A DNA stretch of 64,000 bases, taken from NCBI GenBank assembly GCA_026119855.1, contig JAOWBW010000442.1:930001-994000 (forward strand), read 5' to 3'. Source of the DNA: Campanula takesimana. Its lineage: Eukaryota > Streptophyta > Magnoliopsida > Asterales > Campanulaceae. A program made the translations under genes and the position numbers. Of this stretch, positions 11,973-23,609 are shown piece after piece (the stretch's first letter is position 1; every line of letters starts with the position of its first letter). The notes below the pieces were generated by a model. The model saw only the letters and a program-made list of their open reading frames with translations. It was not told the origin of the DNA and searched no databases.

Positions 11973-14900
11973 TCAAGCCATGCGGAGTCTCCTGCCTTCT
12001 CTCCCTCTTCTGTAGTCGATTTCAGCATCAGAGCTTGACAACCCCATCTTATAATTCCTACTAATTCTCGAAGCTCCCATTTTAGAAAAGATGTCTTCAT
12101 CATCACTCAAATCCTGCTCTACAGGCTGTATATTATCCGAGTCTGCAAGGAAGAAAAAAAAACACAACACACATTTCGCTTTAAGCCAAACAGGATCCAG
12201 AAGGCTACGGAGGATGTCTGTTATAAGAAATTTTACAAGAACCGTCTACCTGGTGAGGAATCAGTTTGCCAATCACAACATAGCTTCTAACACGGTAACA
12301 CCAATCCAGATTTCATTTACTTCGAGCAACAGTTAATTATCTGCTATTTGATTTAATACTTCATTTTCAAAATAGATGTCTTATCATTCGTTTGATGGTT
12401 CTTCCAAAAGGAATGTCCCTTAGTAAAACTTTTATTTCTTGGCCAGTTACCTATGATTGACTACTCACTTAATCAACGGATCCACATGGGCAGCATTGAA
12501 ACTTTCAACACATAATAATACTCCCTCCGTCACTGGAACGAATAAATCATCAAGTGATTTATCGTAACAATTTTTGCAATTTTATTGGTATGATTAGATT
12601 GACATTAATAATTGGTCAAAGTTCACTTGTCCTAACCATATAAAGTCAAATGGGACTATCTTTCCGGGACAGAGAGAGTATTTATGTATTAGTTCACTTT
12701 CATTAACTCGTATTATAGGTTAAACAGGATACTTATTTCGAAATGGAGGGAGTAGATAACATGCAATGGGCAAGACATTGAATTACTAACATAAAATGTG
12801 AAAAACAGTACAGTACACACGATTAACAAACTTCGGATAACGACACGAAGTTCTTAGGTCCTGCAAGTTTTAGTGGGATGGTCAAGGGTTTCTTTAGAAG
12901 ATTCCAATGGCAGTTTTGTGAAAGCAGTGCTCTCAACTTAAAAAAAAAAAATAAAAAAAATATCACTTTTGATTATTGATCACTTACCTTTAAAATCATT
13001 GCATGGATCTGGTCCTTCACGACGAGCACCTTCACTATCATGACTTGCTTCTGATTTGAAAGTTTTTGGGCCCAGCAAGCTCATATGTATATTTTCTCCT
13101 GCACTAGCTCTTCCGCCTGTTGAAACACTATCCTCCACCACATCCGGCTTATTGGACGAAAAAGGCATCATGGAAAAAGAGTCCTCCATAACATCAGATA
13201 TTTCCACGTAATGAGCTGTGGTGACTATTTCATCTGCACTGAACCCAAATGATGCTCTATAAGCTTCTACTTCCTCAACATCTTGTTTGCAAGTTTTAGT
13301 TTGCCTGTTGTTCTGTAACCCATTTCCACTACTAGGGTAAACATCTGATTCCTTGGAAACGCTAAGCCTCCCACCAGACTGAGGAAATGAAGACTGGTCC
13401 AGGTAGAATTGTGCAAACGTAGCAGGACAGAAGAAATTAGAATCCTGGTTCAACTTTGAGGCAGCACCTGAGTCGAGTCCAAGTAACCTTCCTGAATCTG
13501 ACCTAGAGTGTTGAGTCTCTTGAGAAGGAACTGAAGGATCCCATTGAGTGGAGAACTCTTGTTCAGGAAAAGGGGATGAACATTGGCCTGAGGTCCTTGA
13601 AATAGGTGACCTCAGACAGCTAGCTGGACTTCCCGGATAAAGTGAATAGGTTGCTTGAAGATCAGTAGCAGCAATGTAATTTCCCTTGTTTCCACTTTTA
13701 AATTTCAAGGAAGAAGAAAGGAATTGTGCAAAAGGCACGTCTGGGGAAGACGGAGTGGTGAGATGAGCCAGTTCAGGTGGGGGAGTGAGAGGAGCAGTAG
13801 ATGGCTCAGTTGTGAAGGTTGAGAAAACAGGAGGAGATACTAGCTGTGTCTCGTGTGCATATGGCCCAGTCGCATACATTGAAGAAGAAGGACCCCCGGG
13901 GGAGTTGGCAGACAATGACAAGCAGCAGTTGGGTGACTGGACTGTTGAAGGAAGAGCAGAGTTTGAGAAAGATGCAGGTGAAGAGGGGGGAGCTAAAAGA
14001 GATGGGGCTATTGTTGAATTCTGATTAGCCAACCCAACAGCTTGTTGTCCATTAGGTTGATTTGCTAATGCATGGGCCTCTGAGATACGAGAAGCAGGGA
14101 CGACACGCTTTCCACCTTTCTGTGCTCCAAAGCAAGATAATCCACCCAAACACCCTCCCCATCTCTTACGCTGTAAAAGAAGCAGTAAAGCATTTAGAAT
14201 TTCTTTCGGGATTACACCCAATATTGAATGTACGAAAAAATCTTAGTTTTTGGTAGAACAAGATGGGAAAAGACACATAAGCACGTTTCCATGAGCATCC
14301 TATTTTTGGATAGACAGACTATTCTTTGAGGGCAAACAAAATTCATATAAAACAACATCAGCAAAGAATAACTTGTACAACAACAACAAAAAAAAAAAAA
14401 AAAACAAAGCCTTAGTCCCAAAATAGTTTCGGGTCGGCTAACATGAATCCTCATATGTCATCGTGAAGGAAAAGATGCAAGTAAAAAAAAAGAAATAGGT
14501 GAGGGGAGGAAAAAAAGAAAACAAAAAGAAAAGAAAAAACAAAAAAATTAGTGCCAATACATAAAGCGCGAACACTTGAACAAAGTATGGTACTCCCTCC
14601 GTCCCGGAACGTTAGTCCCACTTTTTTTTTTTTGTTAACTAGAATTAATTTTGAGCAATAAAGTAGGTTAGTTTTAAATGTCGTAATGAATATCTAAAAC
14701 TTGTTGATAGTATTTACAATGGTGTATTGTAACAAGATTAAATTTTTCATATGATAGTTAAAACTAACCAAGATTATTGCTCAAAGTTGATTCAAGCTAA
14801 CAACCAAAAAAGTGGGACGAACTTTCCGGGCGGAGGGAGTATATCAGAGGATCCTAAATGGAAACAAATCACTTTAGAATAGCATTGCCCGCACATAGCA

Positions 14901-16235
14901 TCATGCATCCAAGATGATGACTAATCACACTCCCTCCGTCCCACCTCACTTGAGACCTAAGAGGTGGGCACAATAACTAAGACAAAAGAATAAAGTAAAG
15001 AAAATGTGTGGTAAAAAATGAATACAGAGAATGAGTGGGGTAAATAGTAGTGTTGGTTGAAAAAATTGAGTGGTGGAAAATGAAAAGAGAGAATGAGTGG
15101 TGGGGTTGTTTGAATATAAAATAATAAAAAGATGGCTATTTTGGGGAGTCTCAAGTGAAGTGGGACGGACCAAAATGGAAATAAGTCTCAAGTGAGGTGG
15201 GACGGAGGGAGTATACTGCAGCCATCCCAACAACCCTTCAAGCTATAATGGATTCTCTAGGTGTACTTAAATGGGTCATACAAAAATGCAAGAGCAAGCA
15301 AATAGATGAAGTGTTAAAAGCTCGAGCAACACCGACGAGTGGTTTCAAAAGGAGAACAGCCACTTAGTTGCAAATGCTCCCAAATTGGCTCTTAGTAGTG
15401 GACAAAATAGGGTAATGGCCTTGTCACATGATTTAATGCATAACAAACATTGCATCTTTGTTTATAATGGCATGAGTGATATGACTAGACAAAGATGATG
15501 ATGATGTGACAGAGAACTATGTCATAAGTTGTAAACACTGCTCTTATGGAAATTTGTATTTACGTAGATATATTTATATCATCTCACATTCAAAGAAAAA
15601 AGAAGTAAATATTGGATTACTACAAAAAATCACATATAATTAGAAACAATAAGAGACAACTTAATGCATTTGTTAACAACACAAGGGTACGATCGACTTC
15701 AACTGTTTGAATTATATGATTATAAATAGCGTAGGCCAAAGGCAGATAGTATGCACTGCTTTTTCACAAGACTTGAATATACTGGTGTCAGTGAATGATG
15801 GTGCACCTTTTTAAAATTACAGGAAGTTAGATGTTATTTATCAGTGACATATCGTTAATTGTAGAGAAACTGTGTAAAAGAAATTTAAAATGCGCACACC
15901 AAAAACATGAAAAGGAAGCAAAAGTGACGTGCAATCAATCAAAGGTTTTCATTTGGAAACTTTATTTCTTAAAATTTCCAAAAGTGTTTTGCAACTGTTT
16001 CACAACATCTTGACAATTCGTCAAAACAGAAGAGGATAGCAAAGATAATAATCATAGACTAATCTACCAGGTTCGAGTTATTAAAGCCATTTAAACAGCA
16101 AAACAAAGGCCACCCTTGTTGAGCGATTGCAGGAAGTGATAAAAGGTGATGATTGGTCTATACACTCACACACATATATATAAATGCATATAACTGAAAA
16201 AAAATAACATTGTTATGTGTGTGTATGTGTGTGTA

Positions 16236-16274
<39 letters not shown>

Positions 16275-19200
16275 TAGAGACCATTGCACATTAACTTAAC
16301 AACTAACAATTGCTATTGCAAAAAGGTTTGCGATTTTTATCTTTTTTTGAAATGGCACTAGACATATTCTAATCATTTAATTATTCCTGAGCAGAAGTAA
16401 TGTGTAAATTGTAATTAATTGAGCCCATAACTGGTGCCAGATGTGACCTAGTTTCCAATCTATACAAACAGCCGCAACATTGACTCAGTCCCAAATCCTG
16501 AAAAGTGGTAGGATTGGAATAGAAGTCCAAGAGACCTAGAATTTTGGTCAGGAATGAAATATTTTTCACTCGATTAACAAACAGGGTCGGACATGTTATT
16601 TATAACAATGGTCCATAGTCAACATACAATACTAAAAGCACCGGTACGTGTAGCAGAAAATTCACCCAAGAACGACACAGCCTTTTGACTAGACATGAGC
16701 AAAACCTAGTCAGATGCAAATTCCAGAACTCTTATCACAAAGCTAATTTGAAAATAATATAGCAACTTAGACTGTGGGACAACTTAAACCTTTTCATCAA
16801 CCCAACAATTAGGCTAGTTAACAAAACTTTTTCCTTCAGATATACACAAATCATTACTACTCCTCTGTCCTTAATGTGTCCATTTTCAAGAAATTTTTGT
16901 CCCTAAATGAATGCCTTTTTTGAAAATAACTTTGTCTCCAAATTTTTTTTCACTAGTCTCTTTATACTTGCAAAACTAAATGTTTGGAAACAAGATTACA
17001 AGAATTTATATGAATCTTTGCCACCAAATTTATAAAAAGTGGAGATTTTCAGAATGTTCCTTAAAATGAAATTTGGACATTCATTTAGGGACATAGGGAG
17101 TAGAATAAAACGAGAACAGCCTTCTTTCCCGTTATAGAAATACCATTTCTGGATTATCCCGTCTTAAAAGTTAAAACTCATAAATAATCCAACCTACATA
17201 ACTAATAGCTTATACTCCCAAAAGGAAAGTACCAGTGAAGGTTACACAGGCCTTCAGGGAGACTATATCCATAGATAAGGTTCACAATATACTTGAATGA
17301 ATATTTTTTGTGTTGTCGGGTCATTAATGCAAGACAAGGAGTAAAGCATGTGTACTTATTCGGTTAACAATACAATGCTTTTAACCCATCATCTTTACGC
17401 ACAGCTATCCATAGTTCCATGCTATATTTCATGCTTTTTGGAAGGCTTTCAGATTTACAATTTTTTTAATTTGAACTTGTTATCAAATCCTAATGAGAAG
17501 ACATATATAGTCCTTCTGTTTCAGATTGCTATTTGTCCCTTTCAACACTCCTGATCTGCATCTTAGTCCCTCTAATCACTGTATATTTAGTACACAACTT
17601 CTCCTCTCAAACCTTCTTTGGCTCGCTTCAGCCGAAAATTCACAGTAAATTAGAGCCTCCTCTTTATTATTTGGCCCTTCTGAGGCTTATTCGACTTAAT
17701 TTGAGGAAGGTGAATCATCACTGTATGGACAGTTCAAAATGATTGTGTTATGTGGCTCCATAAACTAGTGAGTGTTATTCTGAATTCTCACTAATTCTTG
17801 TATTATGAATTGAAACAGCCAGATCCCAAGGAGGTAGTGACTATGAGGAGAGTTCTGATTGCCATTCTTCCAAGGCTTTGGTGGAGACTGGAGAGGGCAA
17901 AATATGGAAGGACCATTGTACAAACCAGTTTTTTCTTAACTCTTAAAACAATGGATGGAAAGAAATGAGAAGATCTCAATAAGCAAAGCTATCCATTCTT
18001 TCTACTTTCCATTTTTTGCTCGAATCAACTGAAAGAAGAGTTACAAGGAGAATATCTAGAGATATCTACCTAAAGAAAACAAACTACCAAAGCAGTCCTG
18101 TCTCTCTTCAGACTCATACGGGCATGCCTCAAAAAGGATGTCCGGTTAGAAGCCTACAAAGCTTGCTAATTGCACCACTCACTCTGAATAAGATGCCAAG
18201 GCAGCTCCTGATATCTGAAAACCATAAAATTCCTCTCGACCCATTCATATGAGGCCAATTTCTCAATAAAATCCCAAAAAATCCTCTCTAGCCGTTCATA
18301 TGAGGCCAATTTCTCAAAGCTCTGCAGCCGAACTGCTGTTGCGCTGATATAACTGACTGTTTTGACCATGTAGCTCAGATTCAGAAACGGCGTTTTTCGG
18401 TAATGGCTCTACATCTTAAAGGATAGAGTTAGAGAAGACGGAGTATCAAAAATGCTAATAAATCCGATCTTAATCAAGAGTCATTTAACTTGGCTCATAC
18501 TTAATGCAGCGGAGCTTCAGAAAACATATAATGAAAGTGCACCAAGAAAGATATGGAGTAACTTTTAAATTTAACACATTCAGTCCCTTTTCATACCACT
18601 TATCCCTCAGCGCGTCCCACATGTGGGTCCTACCAATGCCTAGAATCTAGATAATCTTGATATGTGTAGGACCCACATGAAGTTAGGTTCTGGAACCGGG
18701 AGAAATCAAGGAACCTCTATAGCCTAATAGGTTTGGGGGTCCCAGTTGTCACCAACTTTTATCCAATTCTTCTAATAGATTATATTTTGGAATAGCCGAA
18801 GCTTACCGAACTGACTGTCCATGACAAGTAAGTTCTCAAAAAAGGAAGATACGTCGAGTACCAAGAAACTCATGAATTACTAATTGCTCCAAGTTAAATA
18901 TGTAGCGTAAGCAGGAGTTGACACCTAATTGACCAAAAAGGTAACAACTGTCAAAGTAGAAAATTGTCAATTTGTGATGCCACGAAATCAGGCCACCGTA
19001 CGCAATATTTCTGTTTGCTGAGGCATCATGTATGTGAGTAGCACAGAACTGACAAGGAAGATCAGTAAGAACTTCTTCAAGAAGACGCTATCAAATAAGC
19101 AAGTTAAAGGGACTTCGCACATTCCCTTTTACCCTCCGTAATATATTCACTACTTTAAAAGCTTCATATGGTCCAACTCATCAAGGTAAAATTCAAATTT

Positions 19201-20014
19201 GATAACCAACTAGTTCTTTCTTCCACGCCACGTATGTTTATCCTCTTTCTTTTTTCTCCAGTTATGAATGTGACGTGAATGAAAAAAGACCATTAAACCA
19301 GTCACATTCAGTTTAATGCAATGGTTATTGACGATGATGCAGACCAGCCTAAGTAGGTATGTATATAATAAACAATCGAATTAAAGACCATCAAGGCAAG
19401 ATGTCTATATAGTCATTATCTTTCATAAAAAGCGGTAAATCCCAACAACTAATTTCAGCTGAAGAGTTTTTTATTTCCATCTCAAATCTTAAAAGGGTGA
19501 GTAAGATGGTAACAACGAAAACACTTGAAACAGTTAAAGGAATCAGGATTGCCTTGACTTTGAGTTACCAACAAAACATACACAGGATCAGATCTGTGGA
19601 GCTGATGGTGGTCTAGTGACAAGTAAATTCATAGACAGCCATAAAATTCAAGGTAAACCCACTCAACATCATACAGATCTGGTGATAAGTATGGATTTTT
19701 GGGAGGCATAAACGAGAAGGGAGTAGAGAACTGACTCTAGGAAATGAGCAGCGGCTAAACTAAAGAGAGGGGAAGGGGCTATCGCTCTCAGCCATAACAA
19801 AGATAAACACCATATCCAACATGGATCTGATGGAAATTGAGTCTAAAACAATAAGTAGACGAATCACAATGCAGATAATGAGGGAGATTACAGCAGCAAA
19901 ACCCATGAAAATGAAAACAAGAAGAAGCAGATCTGGGGAATGGGGGGAAATGTTTACCCGAGGTGGTGTTGGTTGTTGATGTTGCAGAAACCTGTGCTGC
20001 TCCTCCGACCCCAT
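11973..20014 (-). CDS. conserved uncharacterised plant protein (At1g76660-like)
   Basis: Three exons join in frame on the minus strand: 20014-19958 (MGSEEQ...TPPR, 19 codons, donor gtaaac), 14170-12988 (acceptor ttttacag, phase 0; donor gtaagt after one base of a codon) and 12142-11973 (acceptor ccttgcag; TGA). The product is about 470 aa. It starts MGSE-, then the basic/Cys block RKRWGGCLGG.SCFG and GGKRVVPASRI, a Pro/Ser-rich region with SPNCCLSL..NSPGGPSSS, the YRASFGFSADEI block, and an Arg-rich C-terminus. These features fit the family of the uncharacterised Arabidopsis protein At1g76660, sometimes labelled hydroxyproline-rich. No enzymatic domain or signal peptide is visible. The first intron (5787 bp) contains three Stowaways and several SSRs; a small extra exon in it cannot be excluded. 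Confidence 0.85.
12531..12678. mobile_element. Stowaway-type MITE (148 bp) in an intron
   Basis: Ends CTCCCTCCGTCAC and CCGGGACAGAGAGAG, with TA on both flanks. It sits in the intron between exons 2 and 3 of the At1g76660-like gene. A lone right end (GAAATGGAGGGAGTA) follows near 12740-12754. Confidence 0.85.
14593..14839. mobile_element. Stowaway-type MITE (247 bp) in the long intron
   Basis: Perfect ends CTCCCTCCGTCCCGGAA and TTCCGGGCGGAGGGAG with a TA duplication, in intron 1 of the At1g76660-like gene. Confidence 0.9.
14930..15211. mobile_element. Stowaway-type MITE (282 bp) in the long intron
   Basis: Ends CTCCCTCCGTCCCACCTCACTT and the inverted copy, with TA on the right side. It is the same subfamily and length as 30930-31211 and 50319-50599 ('ggtaaatagtagtgttggttg' core). 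Confidence 0.9.
16217..16275. repeat. (GT)n(GA)n compound microsatellite
   Basis: Runs of GTGTGTGTAT followed by uninterrupted GT and then about ten GA units, in intron 1 of the At1g76660-like gene. Confidence 0.95.
16860..17100. mobile_element. Stowaway-type MITE (241 bp) in the long intron
   Basis: Ends CTCCTCTGTCC and GGGACATAGGGAG with TA on both sides. Subfamily with the inner 'tgtccattttcaag' motif, as at 4986 and 37738. Confidence 0.85.
17101..19957. other. rest of the long intron
   Basis: A short direct repeat ('ccattcatatgaggccaatt', about 62 bp apart) lies at 18240-18320. Otherwise no exon with matching phase, RNA gene or full transposon was recognised. Confidence 0.45.
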
Positions 20015-20208
20015 TCTCTGTTAATCAGTCAGCTATGTATCAAATCAGAGCCCAACTTCACTTCGATTTCAAACTAACCTTTTGCTTTGGGTTTTCTATG
20101 CAAAAATGCCGTATACATTTTGCATTTGATGAAGAAGATTATATATACAGGAGATTTTATATTATTACTGATGAGGTCTGAAGCAGAAGCTGACAGCTGA
20201 TAGATTTC

Positions 20209-20265
20209 GCGGAGAGAGAGAGAGAGAGACAGAAACAGAGACAGAGACAGAGGGGGGCAAGAGAG
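20209..20265. repeat. GA/CT-rich microsatellite in the probable 5' leader
   Basis: GAGA and CAGAGA repeats about 200-250 bp upstream of the At1g76660-like ATG; on the transcribed strand this is CT-rich, as in many plant 5' UTRs. Confidence 0.7.
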
Positions 20266-20404
20266 ATAGGGAGAGATCTGATTATCCTTATTAAAAAGAA
20301 AAGGAATTGCAAAAGACAAAGAAAGACAAAAAAGCGAAAAAGATTGGTGAGGGGAGATGCTCTTTTTCTTTTTTCTTTTTTCTTTTTTTCTTCCCAAAGT
20401 GCAC

Positions 20405-20446
20405 AGTGTGTGTGTGTGTTGTGTGTGTGTGTTGTGTGTGTGTGAC
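20405..20446. repeat. (GT)n microsatellite
   Basis: Three blocks of GT separated by TT, upstream of the At1g76660-like gene. Confidence 0.95.
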
Positions 20447-20606
20447 TATGGGGTTCAAAAAAGGAGAATGCATTGGGATTAGGCGAGAGAGAGAGTGATA
20501 ACGAAGAAAGACTTCACTTTGTTTGAGAATGAATGTGAATGCAAGAATTCTTAGACGCCATTCTCTCCCTTCTCTCTATTTTTACTACTACTAGTATTTT
20601 TCTCTT

Positions 20607-21582
20607 GGTCAAATTGCAATTTAGTTACACGAGTTTGTCACGATATTTCAATTGATTATCTAATTTGTGTTCGTTACGATTTGGTTACTGAATATTTCTT
20701 TTTGTTTCAATCAAGTATAATTTTGGATGATCCCTTAAAAAACTAACAAAAATAGATGAAGGGCATAACAAGCTTCTTTCAAAATTGCATTGATCACCCT
20801 TATAGTTTAATTTATTCTACTACGCCCCATAATAGCTAACGGAGTTAGAAATTTAACAAAAAAATAGCCATGTAATGTGAGATCTATTTTTGTCATTTCC
20901 TTTGAAAAGACATGGTATAAATGTTAATTGGCAATTTCTTTCCCCATCCTGTTAGAAATTGTATAACAATAGTAATGGTTTTCTTGAATTTAATGATAAT
21001 GAAAAATATAAAATGAACCATAATATAATTAACGGGGCAGAAAATAAGGATAAACTATAAATGCGGATATTAAATTAAACCGGACAATAAATGAAGTCGA
21101 GTCTTGTGTTGGACACAATCTCCGCAAGAAGATATTGCCCCGTACTGGTGCTAACGGTCCTGTGGCAATCTTCTCTCAAGATGAAACGACTTTACAGTCC
21201 ATGATAGAGGCACTTAAAATCAAGGACTTCGGTGAACATAACTGTGTTTGACACTTCCAGATTTCGAAGAAGACTTATGCAACAAGATAATAAAAATATA
21301 ATTGTATTTATTTTTGATTTTTTATAGGATAATATTTTAATCAACATTAATTATGAGTTAGGGGGCATAGTGGGAAAATTAAATTATAAGGGTGATCACT
21401 ACAATTTTGAAAGAAGCTTGTTACGTTTTTCATCCATTTTGGTTAGTTTTTTAACGAGCCATCCGAAATTACACCTGATTGCAACAAAAAGACATATTCA
21501 GTAACCAAATTGTAATGAACACAAATTGGATAACCAATTCAAACACCGTGACAAACTCAGGTAAGTAAATTGCAATTTGCCC
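20607..21582. mobile_element. non-autonomous TIR element with long inverted repeats (MULE-like)
   Basis: The outer roughly 200 bp at each side are inverted copies: GGTCAAATTGCAATTTAGTT on the left matches the complement of the right end GGGCAAATTGCAATTTACTT, continuing through 'gagtttgtcacg', 'ggttactgaatat' and 'gatcacccttat'. T-rich flanks (20597-20606 and 21583-21592) match imperfectly and could be a 9-10 bp duplication. No transposase is present. Long TIRs and such a duplication favour a Mutator-like non-autonomous element. The roughly 200-bp unique core around 21060-21270 has a higher GC content. Confidence 0.7.
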
Positions 21583-21656
21583 TTTTTTCCTTTAGGGATA
21601 TTTCTAGTCTTCCCACACTCTTTTAACTCTAGTTTGAGTGTTGCTATTAACACCCT

Positions 21657-22232
21657 TAAATTTTTGGTCGATCGAAATTTTTGCCCACTATACTTTGATG
21701 AAACTTCAGTTTTAACTATTTTATTTTTTTTTTAGCAGTTTTAACTACTCTACTTAGAATACGTGTTTGATTTGCTCAGACACTCTAGTTTCATCCAAAA
21801 CTGTTAGAATTCGACCGCCCTTCCCTTTTCTTTTCCCTCACTCGTCTTTGGAATTTGGCCCCCACTCCCCGACCTTTTGTCCCTAAATTCTTCTTCCTAT
21901 GGTAAGTTTCCAAACATGAATTTGTTAAAGGGTATAGTTAACTATCTTTGATGTGTTAAGTCGTACTCCTTTCTGGAATTTGACTCAATTTCGTTAAATT
22001 TGGTTAGTTTTCATTAACTTTTCTAATATTTTGTTAATCCTCCTAACATTTCGTTAACTTTGCAAGCATTTTATTAATTTTCTAATATTTTTTTATGAAA
22101 TTTAGGGCGCCTGAGTAAATCAAACGCGCATTTTAAGTAGAGTGGTTAAAACTGTTAAAAAAACAAAGTGGTTGAAAGCAAGCTTATCAAACTATAGCAG
22201 TTAAAAATGTCGATGGGTCTGAATTTTTTTGA
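21657..22232. mobile_element. foldback-type inverted-repeat element (about 575 bp)
   Basis: Left 'aaatttttggtcgatcgaaa...ctatactttgatgaa' pairs with the inverted right end '...caaactatagcagttaaaaatgtcgatgggtctgaattt', and the arms continue through 'gttttaactactctactta' and 'gtttgatttgctcag'. Arms are about 130 bp with mismatches. No clear target duplication was seen, so the superfamily is undetermined. Confidence 0.6.
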
Positions 22233-22276
22233 ATGTTTGTATGGTAAATATGCTTGTATGTTTGAAATTTTAAGTA

Positions 22277-22515
22277 CTCCCTCCTTCCCAAGATGATCCT
22301 TACACATTTTTTTTAACGTTATTACGAGGGAACTTTGAGCAATGATTTTTGGTTGATTTAATTATCTTAACGAAAATCTAAAATTTGTTATTGACCCTCC
22401 ATCAGCAATACTGTCAATAACAAGTTTTAGATTCTCATTAGGATAATTAAATCTATCTAAAATCATAGCTCAATAAAGTCGAGAAAAGTGTGAAAAATAT
22501 TTTAAGACGAATGAG
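22277..22515. mobile_element. Stowaway-type MITE (239 bp)
   Basis: Ends CTCCCTCCTTCCC and AAGACGAATGAG (decayed), with TA on both flanks. Confidence 0.75.
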
Positions 22516-22619
22516 TAGTAAAATAACATAAAACACAAATATAAATATACTAAAAAGTTTACGGGTGTTTATTGCAAGGCTCATCCTTTTAATGTCATTT
22601 TTTTTCTTTCTCACACTTT

Positions 22620-22982
22620 CATCGGGTGGAAACGATTCGGTTTAGCTTGGTTTGGTCGAATTTAGAGACCAAACCGCTAGTTATCGGTTTGGGAAAATCT
22701 CAAACCGAGCTGGACCATTAAAAATTTGAAACCGGAGCTGAACCAAACCATCACGGTTCGGTCTTAACCGTGGTTTCATTTTTTGACTCAAACTTCGGTC
22801 TAAATCGTGGTCCCGACCACGGTCCAAACCAAGGCCCAGACCATCATACTAGACGTGTCCATGCCGGTTAACCGCCGGTTAGCCGGTTATAACCGCCGGT
22901 TAATTTTACCGGTAATCCCTAACCGTGGAGTAACCTTCTAACCGCCACATCCGGTTACGGTTATCCGGTTAACGGTTAAACC
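22620..22982. repeat. CGGTTTGG / CCGGTTA short-motif repeats
   Basis: 22625-22850 carries many copies of 'aaaccg/cggttt' and 'ggtccgaaac'-like words; 22862-22982 carries CCGGTTA repeats in both orientations. Such subterminal clusters are seen in plant hAT elements, but no terminal repeat or target duplication was found. The copia LTR starts at its right edge. Confidence 0.5.
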
Positions 22983-23498
22983 TGTTGTGGATATGGCCCT
23001 CCAACTCCCAACACCCAAGCAAGTCGCAAGAAAATAATGGCACCACAAACAAGCACAAGAAATAAGAAATCCAAAGCAAAAGACAAAACGAACACAAGAA
23101 ATTGTTTACCCAGTTCGTCAATATGTTTGACTACGTCTGGGGGCACTACCAAGCCAGGATCTTGCACTATAATATGTAAATATGGAGTTACAATGAGTAT
23201 GGGGGCGGAACATTGCTTATATAGGCAACTTAGAATAAAACCTAACCCTAGACGGACAAGGAAACCCGAAATCTGGCCCAAAAACCGACTCAGTCCCGAC
23301 TGCCCCCGACACTTGGGCGGTCGCCCACTTTGCCTATAGGCGGTCGCCCACAATTGTGTTCCGGCTGAAGGTTCCAACTGATGGAGTGGGCGGTCGCCCA
23401 CCATCACCCTGGGCGGCCGCCCAGAAGGTCAGTCCCTCCGACGAATTTCTTCCCTTTTGCTCCGATCGCTAGTTCCCGGTTGGTCCTCTATTCCAACA
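22983..23498 (-). repeat. 3' LTR of the copia element (516 bp)
   Basis: TG...CA boundaries, polypurine tract adjoining at 23499-23510 and a partial second copy at 25414. It contains at least four copies of the near-palindrome GGGCGGTCGCCCA or GGGCGGCCGCCCA between 23310 and 23430. Confidence 0.9.
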
Positions 23499-23609
23499 AT
23501 CTCCCACCTAGAGATCAACCACATATACAAGCCCCGTATCCGTTCTTCAACTCATCTTTGGTGTCTTCCTAGTGCTCACCTCGATCATGGTAGTGCCCTT
23601 CCTCCTCCC

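Noticed and set aside
23037..23407. ORFs of 100 and 143 codons on both strands
   Set aside because: They lie inside the copia LTR and run across its GC-rich repeats; no known domain.
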